Positions 7,792-16,424 of a DNA stretch of 64,000 nucleotides are shown here, in pieces. Every line of letters begins with the position of its first letter. Positions within the stretch are counted from its first letter, which is position 1. Both the position numbers and the translations under genes were made by a program. This DNA comes from Alcaligenes pakistanensis (GTDB taxonomy: Bacteria; Pseudomonadota; Gammaproteobacteria; Burkholderiales; Burkholderiaceae_B). The stretch is taken from the NCBI RefSeq assembly GCF_014652815.1, contig NZ_BMZN01000003.1:699429-763428 (forward strand). Direction: 5' to 3'. The notes beneath the pieces were generated by a model. The model was not told where the DNA came from. It saw nothing but the letters and a program-made list of their open reading frames with translations, and searched no databases.

Positions 7792-7901
7792 GGTGTGGCT
7801 CCCAAACTCAAGGTGCGCTCTACTTTTGGCTATAGATACGCTAAACTTCAAAAACACTCAGAAACCTATTTTCCATTCCATAACCCGCAAAGAAAAACGA
7901 T

Positions 7902-7935
7902 TAAATCTACTTTATAGATTTAGAAAAACTAAATC
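7902..7935 (+). promoter_or_regulatory. Overlapping palindromes, candidate LysR operator
   Basis: TAAATCTA (7902-7909) is inverted as TAGATTTA (7915-7922), and GATTTAG (7917-7923) is inverted again as CTAAATC (7929-7935), each with a five-base spacer. Three phased half-sites therefore abut the ATG of the LysR gene at 7936. LysR regulators bind T-N11-A dyads between divergent genes. The position would allow autorepression; no SD precedes the ATG. Confidence 0.5.
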
Positions 7936-8817
7936 ATGAACCCTATCTTTCCTTTGCTTGCCCTGCGCGCTTTTACCGAGGTCGGACGTCACGGCAGCAT
8001 CAAGCTCGCCGCCCAGGCATTGGGCGTAACCTCGGGCGCCGTTAGCCAACAGATTCGGCAATTAGAAGATCGTTTGGGGGTGACGCTGTTTGTACGCAGT
8101 CATCACAAAATGAGTTTGAGTGAAGCCGGTGTGCAGGTTTACCCAGAGCTGCTGGCCGCCTTCGACCAGATCGAAAGCGCCTTGCGCACACTGGATGCCG
8201 CCAAGCAGCGTAAAACCTTGACGATTAGCACCGTGCCCTCCTTTGCCGCTTCCTGGCTAATTCCCAGGTTGGCAGACTTCAAAGAACGGCACCCGGACAT
8301 CGAAATCCGCGTTGAGGCTTCCCCCACACTGGTAGACCTGCGTCGTGACAAGGTAGATATCGCCATTCGCCACGGCTTGGGGGTGTATCCCGGTTTACAG
8401 GCCAAGCCGTTAATGGCCCCCGTGCTGCTGCCCGTTGCCAGCCCAGCATTGTTGGCAGACAAGCCTGCCATTCAGGAGCCTGTCGATTGTCTGGAATGGC
8501 CGCTGCTGCAAGACGCGGATCGGGCTGATTGGTCCCTATGGCTGTCTGCCCATGGTGTTGCAGACGATGCGCGAGCGGATCGAGGCACGGCTTTCGAGGA
8601 CGACTATTTGCTGATTCGCGGTGCGATTGCTGGCCTGGGACTGGCCTTGATACCGCAGGAATATGCACAGGATGAAATAGCGGCCGGTCGCTTGGTACAA
8701 GTGCTGGACAAACCCTGGCCTGCTCGCTTTGCCTATTATCTGGTGACCTTGCCCAGTGCCACACAAAGTGCCGAAGTTCGCGCCTTTACGGATTGGATAG
8801 CAGAGCAAGCGCAGTAA
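7936..8817 (+). CDS. LysR-family transcriptional regulator, GcvA-like
   Basis: A 293-residue regulator. The N-terminal winged helix is 'LALRAFTEVGRHGSIKLAAQ' with 'VTSGAVSQQIRQLEDRLG'. The substrate domain has the GcvA-group features 'VPSFAASWLIPRLADF' and 'IAGLGLALIPQEY'. It is divergent from the GST-LLM-GNAT operon, whose promoter region it shares, so it is the likely controller. No SD precedes the ATG; palindromic operator-like sequence occupies that place. Confidence 0.9.
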   Translation: MNPIFPLLALRAFTEVGRHGSIKLAAQALGVTSGAVSQQIRQLEDRLGVTLFVRSHHKMSLSEAGVQVYPELLAAFDQIESALRTLDAAKQRKTLTISTVPSFAASWLIPRLADFKERHPDIEIRVEASPTLVDLRRDKVDIAIRHGLGVYPGLQAKPLMAPVLLPVASPALLADKPAIQEPVDCLEWPLLQDADRADWSLWLSAHGVADDARADRGTAFEDDYLLIRGAIAGLGLALIPQEYAQDEIAAGRLVQVLDKPWPARFAYYLVTLPSATQSAEVRAFTDWIAEQAQ

Positions 8818-8875
8818 CGGTGAGCAGGCTCCAGACATCCAAAACCTAAAGCCAGCCTGACGTTGGACGAAGAAC

Positions 8876-8907
8876 AAAAAAACCCCGTCCCTAAGCTAAG
8901 GACGGGG
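8876..8907 (-). terminator. Intrinsic terminator of the Rieske oxygenase/reductase operon
   Basis: On the minus strand CCCCGTCC (8907-8900) pairs with GGACGGGG (8890-8883) around a nine-base loop and is followed by seven T (8882-8876). It lies 26 bases past the reductase stop. Confidence 0.9.
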
Positions 8908-8932
8908 CAAACCTCAACAAGCAATTGAAAAA

Positions 8933-10126
8933 CTAGTGAGCCAATTCCACGGCCACCGGGCCACGGGGACGGGAGCAACACAGCAAAACCTTGCCCTCAG
9001 GCACGGGGTCCAGCGGCTCTTCAAAATAATCGACCTCGCCCGACACCAAGGTACACATGCAGGTATTGCACAAACCCGCGCGGCAATTGAAATCAGGGCT
9101 TAAACCCGCCTCTTCGGCCAGGTCCAGCAAGGACGGACAATCCTCATGCCATTGGGCCTGACGGCCATCAGGCAAGAACGTCACCGTCTGGGTGGCATCT
9201 TTTACGGCTGCTCCCTCTACAAGCGCCTCCGTTACTGGAAGAACCGCTGCCGAGCCATTGGCAAGGGTGGGCTGCGCATCAGTCTGGATAACGTTAGTTG
9301 CCACAGCACTAGCCACAGTATTTTCCAGCACCGTCGCAGGGCCAAAGAACTCGTAATGAATGCGCTCACGTGCCACGCCCAAACTGCGCAAAATACCGTA
9401 ATTGGTCTGCATGAACACACTAGGTCCACACAGGTAGAACTCGTAATCATCCAAGGGCAGCCAGCGCTGCAACTGCTCGCGTGTAATCAGTCCCGCCACA
9501 TGGTGCAAACCGGCTTGTTCGTCGCGTTCGCTCGGGTTGCGATAACAGAAGTAAACCTGCACGCCCTCGCGCTGCGCAGCCAGCTCACGTAGCTCGCCTG
9601 CAAAGGCATGGACCGTACTGTTATCGCAGGCATGAATCACATGCACTTTGCGTTTGCTACCCTTTACCAAGCGATGCAGCATGGCCAGCAAAGGAGTCTG
9701 GCCCACGCCACCGCTAAGCAACACCACTGGCCGCTGACTACTTTCATCCAGGACGAACTCGCCCATGGGACCGGCCGCGCTCAGCACATCACCAGGCTGC
9801 ACGTGTTGATGCAAATAGGACGAGCCCAATCCATCCGCCACGTTAGAACCCACCGGAGCTTTTTCGTGTTTGACGGAAATGCGCAGATGGTCTGTGCAAT
9901 CAGGATCACCCGACACGCTGTAGTTACGCAGCACCGTTTGCCCATCAATTGTCAGGCGAAACACCAGATATTGCCCAGGTAGGTAGGGCGGCACAGAACC
10001 CTCTACGGGCTCCAGCACAAACGAAGTAATGACCTCGCTTTCCCGCTGTTTTTCTAGGATGCGGTAGTCCTGAAAACGGCGGCTGACCGTACTGTCTGTG
10101 GACGCAGGCGATGCAATCGTATTCAT
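8933..10126 (-). CDS. Hybrid FAD/NAD(P)H reductase with C-terminal [2Fe-2S] ferredoxin domain
   Basis: A 397-residue electron-transfer protein. The FAD domain has 'RNYSVSGDP'; the NAD domain begins 'VVLLSGGVGQTPLLAMLHRL' and includes 'YEFYLCGPSVFMQ', resembling the reductase half of flavohemoglobins without the globin. A linker leads to a plant-type ferredoxin with 'CRAGLCNTCMC' and a fourth Cys in 'VLLCC'. It would pass electrons from NAD(P)H to the Rieske oxygenase encoded just upstream. ATG at 10126 is used; TTG at 10135, overlapping the upstream TGA, is possible. Coupled translation is likely. Confidence 0.85.
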   Translation of the reverse strand: MNTIASPASTDSTVSRRFQDYRILEKQRESEVITSFVLEPVEGSVPPYLPGQYLVFRLTIDGQTVLRNYSVSGDPDCTDHLRISVKHEKAPVGSNVADGLGSSYLHQHVQPGDVLSAAGPMGEFVLDESSQRPVVLLSGGVGQTPLLAMLHRLVKGSKRKVHVIHACDNSTVHAFAGELRELAAQREGVQVYFCYRNPSERDEQAGLHHVAGLITREQLQRWLPLDDYEFYLCGPSVFMQTNYGILRSLGVARERIHYEFFGPATVLENTVASAVATNVIQTDAQPTLANGSAAVLPVTEALVEGAAVKDATQTVTFLPDGRQAQWHEDCPSLLDLAEEAGLSPDFNCRAGLCNTCMCTLVSGEVDYFEEPLDPVPEGKVLLCCSRPRGPVAVELAH

Positions 10127-10131
10127 GACGC

Positions 10132-11175
10132 TCAAGCCGTTGTGGTCTCGCTGGCAACAGCCTGCTCGGCCTGAATCATTTGGCTGATCTTGCGACGGAA
10201 GCGCAAGGGGCCAGAATCCAGTGGCAAATCCAAAGCAGCAGGACGTTCCTTCAGGGCTGTATGCACTGCTTCCAAGATCACTTTGTCTTCCATGAAAGCG
10301 TGGCGCACGTCTTCATTAAAGACTTTGGAGATAGCCTCGTCATCCGGGCTGAAATTACGCAGCTGGAACCAGAAGTAGCGCGTGTGTTCCTCGTCGATGG
10401 GCGTCAGGAAGTTGTAGGAATCCATCAAGAAAACGTCCTTGTGGTACTCGCTGGGTTCCTCGGTCGCCGCGCCAGCGGGCAAGAAGATCGCCTTGATCAC
10501 CGCCAACGAAGGGAAGCGCACTTCGTATTGCTGTTTACGGTCGCAATTGCCATCAAATTGAACGAATTGCTTGTAAAACGGAGCAACTTCCACATTTTTG
10601 GACCAGCGCGATACGGTCACACCATTGTCTTCCACCTTCACGCTCAAGGGCAGGCCAATGATGTCGGGGCTGCCAAAAGAGCTTTGGTGCACCCAGGACA
10701 CGTGCGAGGGGTCCAGCAAATTATCGGTAACGTACAGGTAGTTGCAATCCAGCTCCATGGCATCGCCACGGTTCACGCCCCATTCGGGGTTATTCCACTC
10801 GGGAATGTCGATCAGCTTGGCAGGGTCGGCCAGTTCGGGATCACCCATCCATACCCAGACCAGGCCATATTGCTCCGTACAGGGGTAGCTGCGCACGACC
10901 GCGCTTTTGGGTATCTGTGCCACGCCCGGCGCCTTGGTACAGGAGCCGCTGCAATCGAAGGTAAGACCGTGGTAACCGCACTCCACCTGATCGCCAATCA
11001 AGCGGCCTTTGGACAAAGGCAGGCGACGGTGCGGACAGGAATCCTCCAGAGCGACAGGCTGGCCGTCTTCACGGCGATACATCACCAGGTTTTCGCTGAG
11101 CATACGCACGGGCTGCAAGCTGCGACCGAGCTGCGTAGCCAATGCACCTACATACCAGGCATTGCGTACAAACAT
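10132..11175 (-). CDS. Rieske non-heme iron oxygenase, VanA-like
   Basis: A 347-residue oxygenase subunit. The Rieske [2Fe-2S] site is C47-P-H49 with C66-GY-H69. The mononuclear iron site is 'DNLLDPSHVSWVH', giving His158 and His163. Size and the N-terminus 'FVRNAWYVGAL' fit the vanillate O-demethylase/dicamba group, which demethylate or hydroxylate aromatic acids. The true substrate is unknown. ATG at 11175 has GGGGGT upstream. The next gene is its reductase, and a LysR regulator is divergent. Confidence 0.88.
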   Translation of the reverse strand: MFVRNAWYVGALATQLGRSLQPVRMLSENLVMYRREDGQPVALEDSCPHRRLPLSKGRLIGDQVECGYHGLTFDCSGSCTKAPGVAQIPKSAVVRSYPCTEQYGLVWVWMGDPELADPAKLIDIPEWNNPEWGVNRGDAMELDCNYLYVTDNLLDPSHVSWVHQSSFGSPDIIGLPLSVKVEDNGVTVSRWSKNVEVAPFYKQFVQFDGNCDRKQQYEVRFPSLAVIKAIFLPAGAATEEPSEYHKDVFLMDSYNFLTPIDEEHTRYFWFQLRNFSPDDEAISKVFNEDVRHAFMEDKVILEAVHTALKERPAALDLPLDSGPLRFRRKISQMIQAEQAVASETTTA

Positions 11176-11280
11176 GATTTACCCCCAACTCTATACACGG
11201 TGCACGACGGCAACAGGGCCAATCATGCGCTATTGCCTGCCATGATAATCTCAATCAAATTCAGCCTACCATCCATATCG

Positions 11281-11295
11281 TTTAGAATTTCTAAA
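11281..11295. promoter_or_regulatory. 15-base palindrome, candidate LysR operator
   Basis: TTTAGAA-T-TTCTAAA is a perfect dyad between the divergent Rieske oxygenase and LysR genes. It contains T-N11-A, the core of LysR-family sites. It is the most symmetric sequence in this AT-rich gap. Confidence 0.5.
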
Positions 11296-11329
11296 GTTAA
11301 ACTACTTCTTTGGACGGGGTCTGCCCATC

Positions 11330-12280
11330 ATGGATACCTTGCCTCCGCTACGAGCGCTTCAAATCTTTGAAACACTGGGCCATAGCCAAAGCCTGCAAGA
11401 AGCCGCACGTCGTCTACAAATTACGCCCGGTGCCATCAGTCAGCAACTGCGTCTGTTGGAAGAGACGCTGGGTTGTCGTTTAACCTACAAAGAAGGCAAA
11501 CGCCTACGGCTGACGGCAGCGGGGGTACGTTTCCACGAGATCTGCACCCAGGCTTTTGAACTGCTGCGTGAAGGGCAGCAGGAAATGGAGCGTTCACGCA
11601 ACACCAGCCTGTTATCCATCAGCGCCCTGCCCTCCATGCTTAAAACCTGGATGGCCCCGCTGGCGTTTCAATGGCAAGAACAATACGACCCCGAACTGAC
11701 CCTGCACCTGAAAGGCAGCCACGCCGAACCAGATCTGGAAGCAGAACAAATTGATTTCCGGATTACCTACGGGCAAGCCGCTGCACGCCCCCGCAGTTTT
11801 ACAGAGCTGTATACCGACAGAGTCGTACCCGCCTGCAGTCCATCGCTGCTGCAAGGACACGCGGCCTTGCGCCATCCACGCGATCTGCTGAACTACCCCT
11901 TGCTATCCTCGGATTGGCAACCGCGCTTTACCTCGCCCCCCTCTTGGCGGGACTGGTTTGAGTCGCTGAACATAGACAGCGGCGATGCGCCCCTGGATCG
12001 CTTCCGTGTTTTTTCCCTGTCGCATATGGCGCTGGAGTCGGCCCTAGCCAGCCAAGGCTTTGTATTGGCGCAATGCTCGATGATAGAAAAGGAAGTACGC
12101 AGCGGGCAGTTGATCCTGCCCTTCTCCCACTCCCTGCCGCTGCCTTGGCCTTATGTGCTGACTCGACGGGCGGGCGCGTTTGAATCCCCCCATAGCCAAG
12201 ACTTCCATCGGTACTTGCTGAACCGTGCACGGCAGCAAGAGCAAATTAATCAGGACATCCTGACTCAGGCACTGAGCTGA
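11330..12280 (+). CDS. LysR-family transcriptional regulator, GcvA-like
   Basis: A 316-residue regulator. The helix-turn-helix is in 'RALQIFETLGHSQSLQEAAR' and 'ITPGAISQQLRLLEETLG'. The effector domain has 'SISALPSMLKTWMAPLAF' and a late 'ALESALASQGFVLAQ'. It is divergent from the Rieske oxygenase operon and is its likely controller, responding to the aromatic substrate or a product; this is inference from position. A GGACGGGG stretch upstream of the ATG serves as a loose SD. Confidence 0.9.
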   Translation: MDTLPPLRALQIFETLGHSQSLQEAARRLQITPGAISQQLRLLEETLGCRLTYKEGKRLRLTAAGVRFHEICTQAFELLREGQQEMERSRNTSLLSISALPSMLKTWMAPLAFQWQEQYDPELTLHLKGSHAEPDLEAEQIDFRITYGQAAARPRSFTELYTDRVVPACSPSLLQGHAALRHPRDLLNYPLLSSDWQPRFTSPPSWRDWFESLNIDSGDAPLDRFRVFSLSHMALESALASQGFVLAQCSMIEKEVRSGQLILPFSHSLPLPWPYVLTRRAGAFESPHSQDFHRYLLNRARQQEQINQDILTQALS

Positions 12281-12352
12281 GAGCCTGATTCAGCACCCAT
12301 CAATGCTATGGGACTCACACTGAAACAAGTCGGAGAGAAGGAGTCCAAGGCG

Positions 12353-12408
12353 GGTTCGCTGGTTCGCTGGTTCGCTGGTTCGCTGGTTCGCTGGTTCGCT
12401 GGTTCGCT
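12353..12408. repeat. Seven perfect tandem copies of the octamer GGTTCGCT
   Basis: Bases 12353-12408 are seven exact head-to-tail copies of one 8-base unit. The array lies between the convergent LysR and aminotransferase genes, outside any supported coding region. Because 8 is not a multiple of 3, a change in copy number would shift any frame across it. A short minus-strand frame (12450-12265) crosses it, coding for Asn-Gln-Arg-Thr-Ser-Glu-Pro-Ala repeats, but has no SD or homology I can see. Confidence 0.95.
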
Positions 12409-12464
12409 GCACAGGATATGTCGCCCCCAGCCGGATGCCACTGTTTTCATTCCGCTTATTTCAT

Positions 12465-12506
12465 AAAAAAAACGTGTTCACCGCCCCCGAAAGGGCCATA
12501 AACACG
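12465..12506 (-). terminator. Intrinsic terminator of the aminotransferase gene
   Basis: On the minus strand CGTGTT (12506-12501) pairs with AACACG (12478-12473), with an inner GGCCC/GGGGC helix around TTTC. It is followed by eight T (12472-12465). The aminotransferase stop is at 12539. Confidence 0.85.
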
Positions 12507-12538
12507 CTCTTTTAACCTGCTGGAACTACGTCAGTGTA

Positions 12539-13732
12539 TTAGGCCACAACCGCAGCCAGCGACTCTGCAAAGTAATCCACGTTGGACTGGTTCAAGCCTG
12601 GCACGCTGATGCGGCCCGACTCCAGAACGTAGACACCAAACTCGTCACGCAGCTTTTTGATCTGCTCCATGGTCAAGCCGGTGTAGCAGAACATGCCTTG
12701 TTGTTTGACGAAGTAGCTGCTGTCGTACTGGGGAGCCAGCTCTTGCAGGCGCTCGTGCACACGCTTGCGCATGGCGGCGATACGCTGACGCATGGTTTCT
12801 ACGTCAGCCGTCCATTGAGCCAGCAAGTCTGCATCCGACAAGATAGTGGCAATCGCCTGACCACCGTGCGAAGGCGGGTTGGAGTAAATGCGGCGCACCA
12901 CGGCTTTCAGTTGGCCCAATACGCGGTCTGCTTCATCTGCGTTCTTGCACACCACCGACAAGCCACCACAGCGCTCGGAGTAGTACGAGAAATTCTTGGA
13001 GAAGGAGTTGGCCAACAAGAACGTCAGGCCCGCATCCACCATGGCGCGCACAGCGAAAGCATCCTCATCCAGGCTGCGACCAAAACCTTGGTAGGCCATG
13101 TCCAGGAACGGAATCAGTTTGCGCTGTTGCAGGACGGGGATCAGTTTCAGCCACTGCTCATCGCTCAGGTCAGCCCCCGTGGGGTTATGACAGCAGGGGT
13201 GCAGCAGCACAATGCTGTGCTCGGGCAGAACGGAAATGTCTTCCATCAGGCCGGTGAAATCCAGACCACGAGTGGCGGGATCGTAATAGCGATAAGTGTG
13301 GGTAGGGATGCCCGATCCACGGAAAATGGAGTGGTGGTTGTCCCAGGCAGGATCGCTGATCCACATTTCACTATTGGGGTAGGCTTCATGCAGGAAGTCG
13401 CCACCCACTTTCAATGCGCCCGAACCACCCAATGTCTGGATAGTGGCCACACGGCCTTCTTCCAGCACTTTGCTATCCGCACCAAAAATCAGTTTTTGCA
13501 CGGCGCTACGGTAGGAAGCCAGACCTTCGATAGGCAGGTAGCCTCGTGGCTGACCCTTGGCCGCCCATTGATCTTCAGCGCGGCGAGCTACATCCAGCAA
13601 AGGCAAACGGCCTTGCTCGTCGTAATACAGACCAATGGTCAGGTTGACCTTGCGATCACGTGGATCGGCGTGAAACGCCTCGTTCAAACGGAAAATCGGA
13701 TCGCCACCATAGGCCTGCAAATGCTCAAACAT
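12539..13732 (-). CDS. Aromatic/aspartate aminotransferase (class I, PLP)
   Basis: A 397-residue aminotransferase of the AspC/TyrB type. The PLP lysine is in 'NSFSKNFSYYSERCG'; 'HPCCHNPTGADL' and 'FLDMAYQGFGRSLDED' bind PLP, and the C-terminal arginine in 'ESGRISVPGLN' binds the substrate carboxylate. It would exchange amino groups between glutamate and aspartate or aromatic keto acids in the cytoplasm; AspC and TyrB cannot be told apart by eye. ATG at 13732 has AAGGA upstream and an intrinsic terminator follows. Confidence 0.92.
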   Translation of the reverse strand: MFEHLQAYGGDPIFRLNEAFHADPRDRKVNLTIGLYYDEQGRLPLLDVARRAEDQWAAKGQPRGYLPIEGLASYRSAVQKLIFGADSKVLEEGRVATIQTLGGSGALKVGGDFLHEAYPNSEMWISDPAWDNHHSIFRGSGIPTHTYRYYDPATRGLDFTGLMEDISVLPEHSIVLLHPCCHNPTGADLSDEQWLKLIPVLQQRKLIPFLDMAYQGFGRSLDEDAFAVRAMVDAGLTFLLANSFSKNFSYYSERCGGLSVVCKNADEADRVLGQLKAVVRRIYSNPPSHGGQAIATILSDADLLAQWTADVETMRQRIAAMRKRVHERLQELAPQYDSSYFVKQQGMFCYTGLTMEQIKKLRDEFGVYVLESGRISVPGLNQSNVDYFAESLAAVVA

Positions 13733-14206
13733 GCTTGTTCCTTGAAAAATTACGGTTGTGGGCCGCCCGGTCTGATCAACGGACTATTCGGATAAGCATT
13801 GACCTTATACCTTGGGCCTACTTTAGCCAATATATTGGGGATGTTTTTGCAGCACATGGTCACGCGAGCGATGCGTGAATGTGTCATCAGACTTGTCCCC
13901 CCCGGCTCGGCGCAGCACCTGTTTTTGTCTAGTTGGTGCAAGCAACCAAGAACGAGCGATCACCGCCTTGTCTGTTCACATCTTGCTGAAACCAGGGCTT
14001 CAAAGACATAAACGCAGTGTGCCATTTTGCCTGCTTGGGCCTTGCCAGCAATGAATATACATGGCTTTTCGCTATATAGGACCCGCCTCGGGCATTCGTG
14101 GCAGTTTTGTCCGGCGTGGATTCCCCGAGTGTCACCGCATTGTCATATGCAGATCGTGGCCAAGACCGTTAACATGGGACTTTCACCGTTTCAACAGGAG
14201 TCTGCC
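13733..14206. other. Intergenic region between divergent aminotransferase and phosphatase genes
   Basis: The 474 bases between two divergent genes hold no ORF with family character. The sequence is mixed in composition and I see no clear terminator, repeat or RNA gene. Promoters for both genes must lie here but no convincing -35/-10 pair was found. Confidence 0.5.
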
Positions 14207-14956
14207 GTGTCTGTGTCGTCGCTGCCTATCCCCGTATCCTGCCCCCTAGAAGGGGCCAGCAATTTCCGCGATATTGGCGGCTATGCCACACACTCCGGCT
14301 CATTTCGTAAAGGCCGTGTTTACCGCTCGGACCATCTGGCGGATCTTAGCGGCCAGGATCTGAACACCTTGCAAGAGTTGGGCATTGCCCGTTCACTGGA
14401 TTTTCGCGGCGCACACGAGCGCAAGCGCTCGCCCTACCAGTACAGCTTTTTGACCAGCCACGCACTGACGGTAGAACCTACTGTCCTGCCAGATTTTCTG
14501 GCAATGGTCGCCAAGGGCCAGATGGATATGCAGGCCGCGCGCGGCACCATGAACAAGACCTACACCGAGTTCGTCACCGGACATGCCGCCACCTTTGCGC
14601 GAGTCTTTGATCAGTTGCTTGAAGCCGATACTCCTGTGGTCATGCACTGCACCGCAGGCAAAGATCGCACCGGTTTTGCGGTGGCCTTGCTGCACCGCGC
14701 CGCCGGAGTACATCCCGACGATGTCATGCATGACTATCTGCTAACCAATCAATTTTTCCGCCGCCCTGATCTGCCTGATAACCGTGGCATCAGCGACGAA
14801 GTGCTGAATGTTCTCTGGGGCGTTCAGCCCGAGTTTCTGGAAACGGCCTTCAAGACCATTGACGAGGAACACGGCGATCTGGAAAGTTTTTTCCAAAACA
14901 CCTTGAAGCTTAGCCCCGCACGCCGCGAGGCTTTGCTGGAACGCTACACCGCCTAA
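14207..14956 (+). CDS. Tyrosine-protein phosphatase family protein (Y_phosphatase3-like)
   Basis: A 249-residue protein with the cysteine phosphatase loop C-x5-R in 'VMHCTAGKDRTGFA'. The N-terminal 'GASNFRDIGGY' is characteristic of this bacterial family, which includes dual-specificity and lipid phosphatases. GTG at 14207 was chosen because AGGAG lies six bases before it; the frame upstream to 14027 lacks homology. No signal peptide is visible. Its stop overlaps the stop of the convergent metallohydrolase gene by three bases. Confidence 0.88.
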   Translation: MSVSSLPIPVSCPLEGASNFRDIGGYATHSGSFRKGRVYRSDHLADLSGQDLNTLQELGIARSLDFRGAHERKRSPYQYSFLTSHALTVEPTVLPDFLAMVAKGQMDMQAARGTMNKTYTEFVTGHAATFARVFDQLLEADTPVVMHCTAGKDRTGFAVALLHRAAGVHPDDVMHDYLLTNQFFRRPDLPDNRGISDEVLNVLWGVQPEFLETAFKTIDEEHGDLESFFQNTLKLSPARREALLERYTA

Positions 14957-16050
14957 ACAACGCCAACGGAGGTCGCTGGAAGTTCCCAGTGGCCTTCCAG
15001 GCTCAAGGCTGGCCCCATCACATTGCGCCACGTTGGCAAGTCGTGCATTTGCGTAAACAAGGGCATGCAATAACGGGGCTGCACGATATCCACCAGCCAG
15101 CGCAGATCCGTCAAACGTGGATGCACATTCCAACACAAGGTATGGGTGCCACGCGGCGCATGCGGAGCCACATAGCCGGTATGAATCAATAAGCGGTCGC
15201 TAGGATTGTTGGGGTCTGAAGCCCATGCTTGATGGTCCCGAATCAACTCCCCAGCCTTGCCCTGACAGCCATCTGGCTCGCCCGCCAATAGCAGGTGCGC
15301 CTGCGGATCAAAAGCAGTGGCACGTGGCATCAATTCGCGCAGGGCCGGCTGCACACCCGGCAATAGCAAATCACTGCTCTGGCTGATCATGCGGGTCAGA
15401 TTTTCGTAGCAGGCCGCATCCATGCTCCAGTCCTCAAACCCTTGTTGTTGCCGCCAAAACGCAATCTCCACGGCTCGACCGGATGGGGGCACAGGCAATA
15501 AGGCGGGATGAGACTCCAGCAACGACTCCAGAATGCTCCAGGCCACATGATGGGACTGGTCATACAGGCCATACGAGGCGTCCAGCAAGGCAAGATAGGC
15601 CGGAGGCGGTAAGTCAAAGGGGAACAGCAGGGATTCGCAGGAAAAATCCCCGCTATAGAACAGCCCCCCTCCCACATCCAGATGCAACCAAACACCGCCC
15701 AGCGCATGGCCAGACAAGCCGGTACGCACAGCAATATCACCAATGTAGGTGGTGCCACGGGTAGGAAGTTCGCGCCAGATTCGCCCAGCGGGCAAGCTAC
15801 GCGCCGTAGAGGCCGTGGCATAGATAGGAATATGGTCCGGCAACTTGGACAAAGAGCCGATATGGTCCTGATGATCATGCGTGACCAAGACGGCATCTAC
15901 ATCCAAACCTTGATACCAGTCACACACCTGACCAGGATAGAGAGGCCCACCGGCATCCAACAACAATCGCAAGCCACATGCCTGCACCAAAATGGCGGCA
16001 GGCGCTTTGGCCCCATAGCCGCTTAACACCGTCACCAGGGTCTGGTTCAT
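14953..16050 (-). CDS. Metallo-beta-lactamase-fold hydrolase, exonuclease-like
   Basis: A 365-residue protein. The metal site is in 'LVTHDHQDHIGSL' (H-x-H-x-D-H) with later ligands in 'GLSGHALGGVW' and 'YSGDFSCES'. 'YSGDFSCES' and the C-terminal 'LLIHTGYVAPHAPRGT' resemble RNA/DNA-processing MBL proteins, but a nuclease role is not proven. ATG at 16050 has GGGGGA six bases upstream. It converges on the phosphatase gene with a short stop overlap. Confidence 0.8.
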   Translation of the reverse strand: MNQTLVTVLSGYGAKAPAAILVQACGLRLLLDAGGPLYPGQVCDWYQGLDVDAVLVTHDHQDHIGSLSKLPDHIPIYATASTARSLPAGRIWRELPTRGTTYIGDIAVRTGLSGHALGGVWLHLDVGGGLFYSGDFSCESLLFPFDLPPPAYLALLDASYGLYDQSHHVAWSILESLLESHPALLPVPPSGRAVEIAFWRQQQGFEDWSMDAACYENLTRMISQSSDLLLPGVQPALRELMPRATAFDPQAHLLLAGEPDGCQGKAGELIRDHQAWASDPNNPSDRLLIHTGYVAPHAPRGTHTLCWNVHPRLTDLRWLVDIVQPRYCMPLFTQMHDLPTWRNVMGPALSLEGHWELPATSVGVV

Positions 16051-16369
16051 ACTCCGTCCCCCATAAGGCATTCAGGCCACATCGCCAAGCCACACCCGGC
16101 ATCCTGCTTTGCGGCACGGCTACGCACCGGGCACAAAGGCAAAATATCAATAAGCGTAATGGGCCGCAGCACAGGCTGCCGGACAGAAAAAAGTATCAAC
16201 TTAAAGAACCAGAGCCACCGAAGTGCTCTGCCTTAAAAAGACTACGACAGGCTCAGGTTAAACAAGTGTTCTTTCAGCCCTGTTACAGATTTATGGCAGT
16301 AAGATGGCAGCGGTCTGCGGCAGGTTCCGTACAGCCAAATGACGGCAGAGCGTCAAGCTGATAGCAGGC
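16051..16369. other. Intergenic region without a recognised gene
   Basis: Together with the following terminator this gives a gap of about 374 bases between two minus-strand genes. It should contain the promoter of the metallohydrolase gene. I see no conserved ORF, RNA gene or repeat in it. Confidence 0.45.
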
Positions 16370-16397
16370 AAAAAAAAGAGCGCCATAAAAGACGCTC
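16370..16397 (-). terminator. Intrinsic terminator of the permease operon
   Basis: On the minus strand GAGCGTC (16397-16391) pairs with GGCGCTC (16384-16378), one G-T pair, around TTTTAT. Eight T follow (16377-16370). The permease stop is at 16425. Confidence 0.88.
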
Positions 16398-16424
16398 CCA
16401 AAGGGGGGTGCTACAAACAGGAAC

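Noticed and set aside
12265-12450. Repeat-containing minus-strand ORF (Asn-Gln-Arg-Thr-Ser-Glu-Pro-Ala units)
   Set aside because: Tandem octamers keep frames open by chance. No SD precedes it and it overlaps a terminator region, so it is listed only as a repeat.
14027-14206. Long N-terminal extension of the phosphatase frame
   Set aside because: AGGAG six bases before GTG 14207 marks the start; the 60 extra codons have no family character and an improbable composition.
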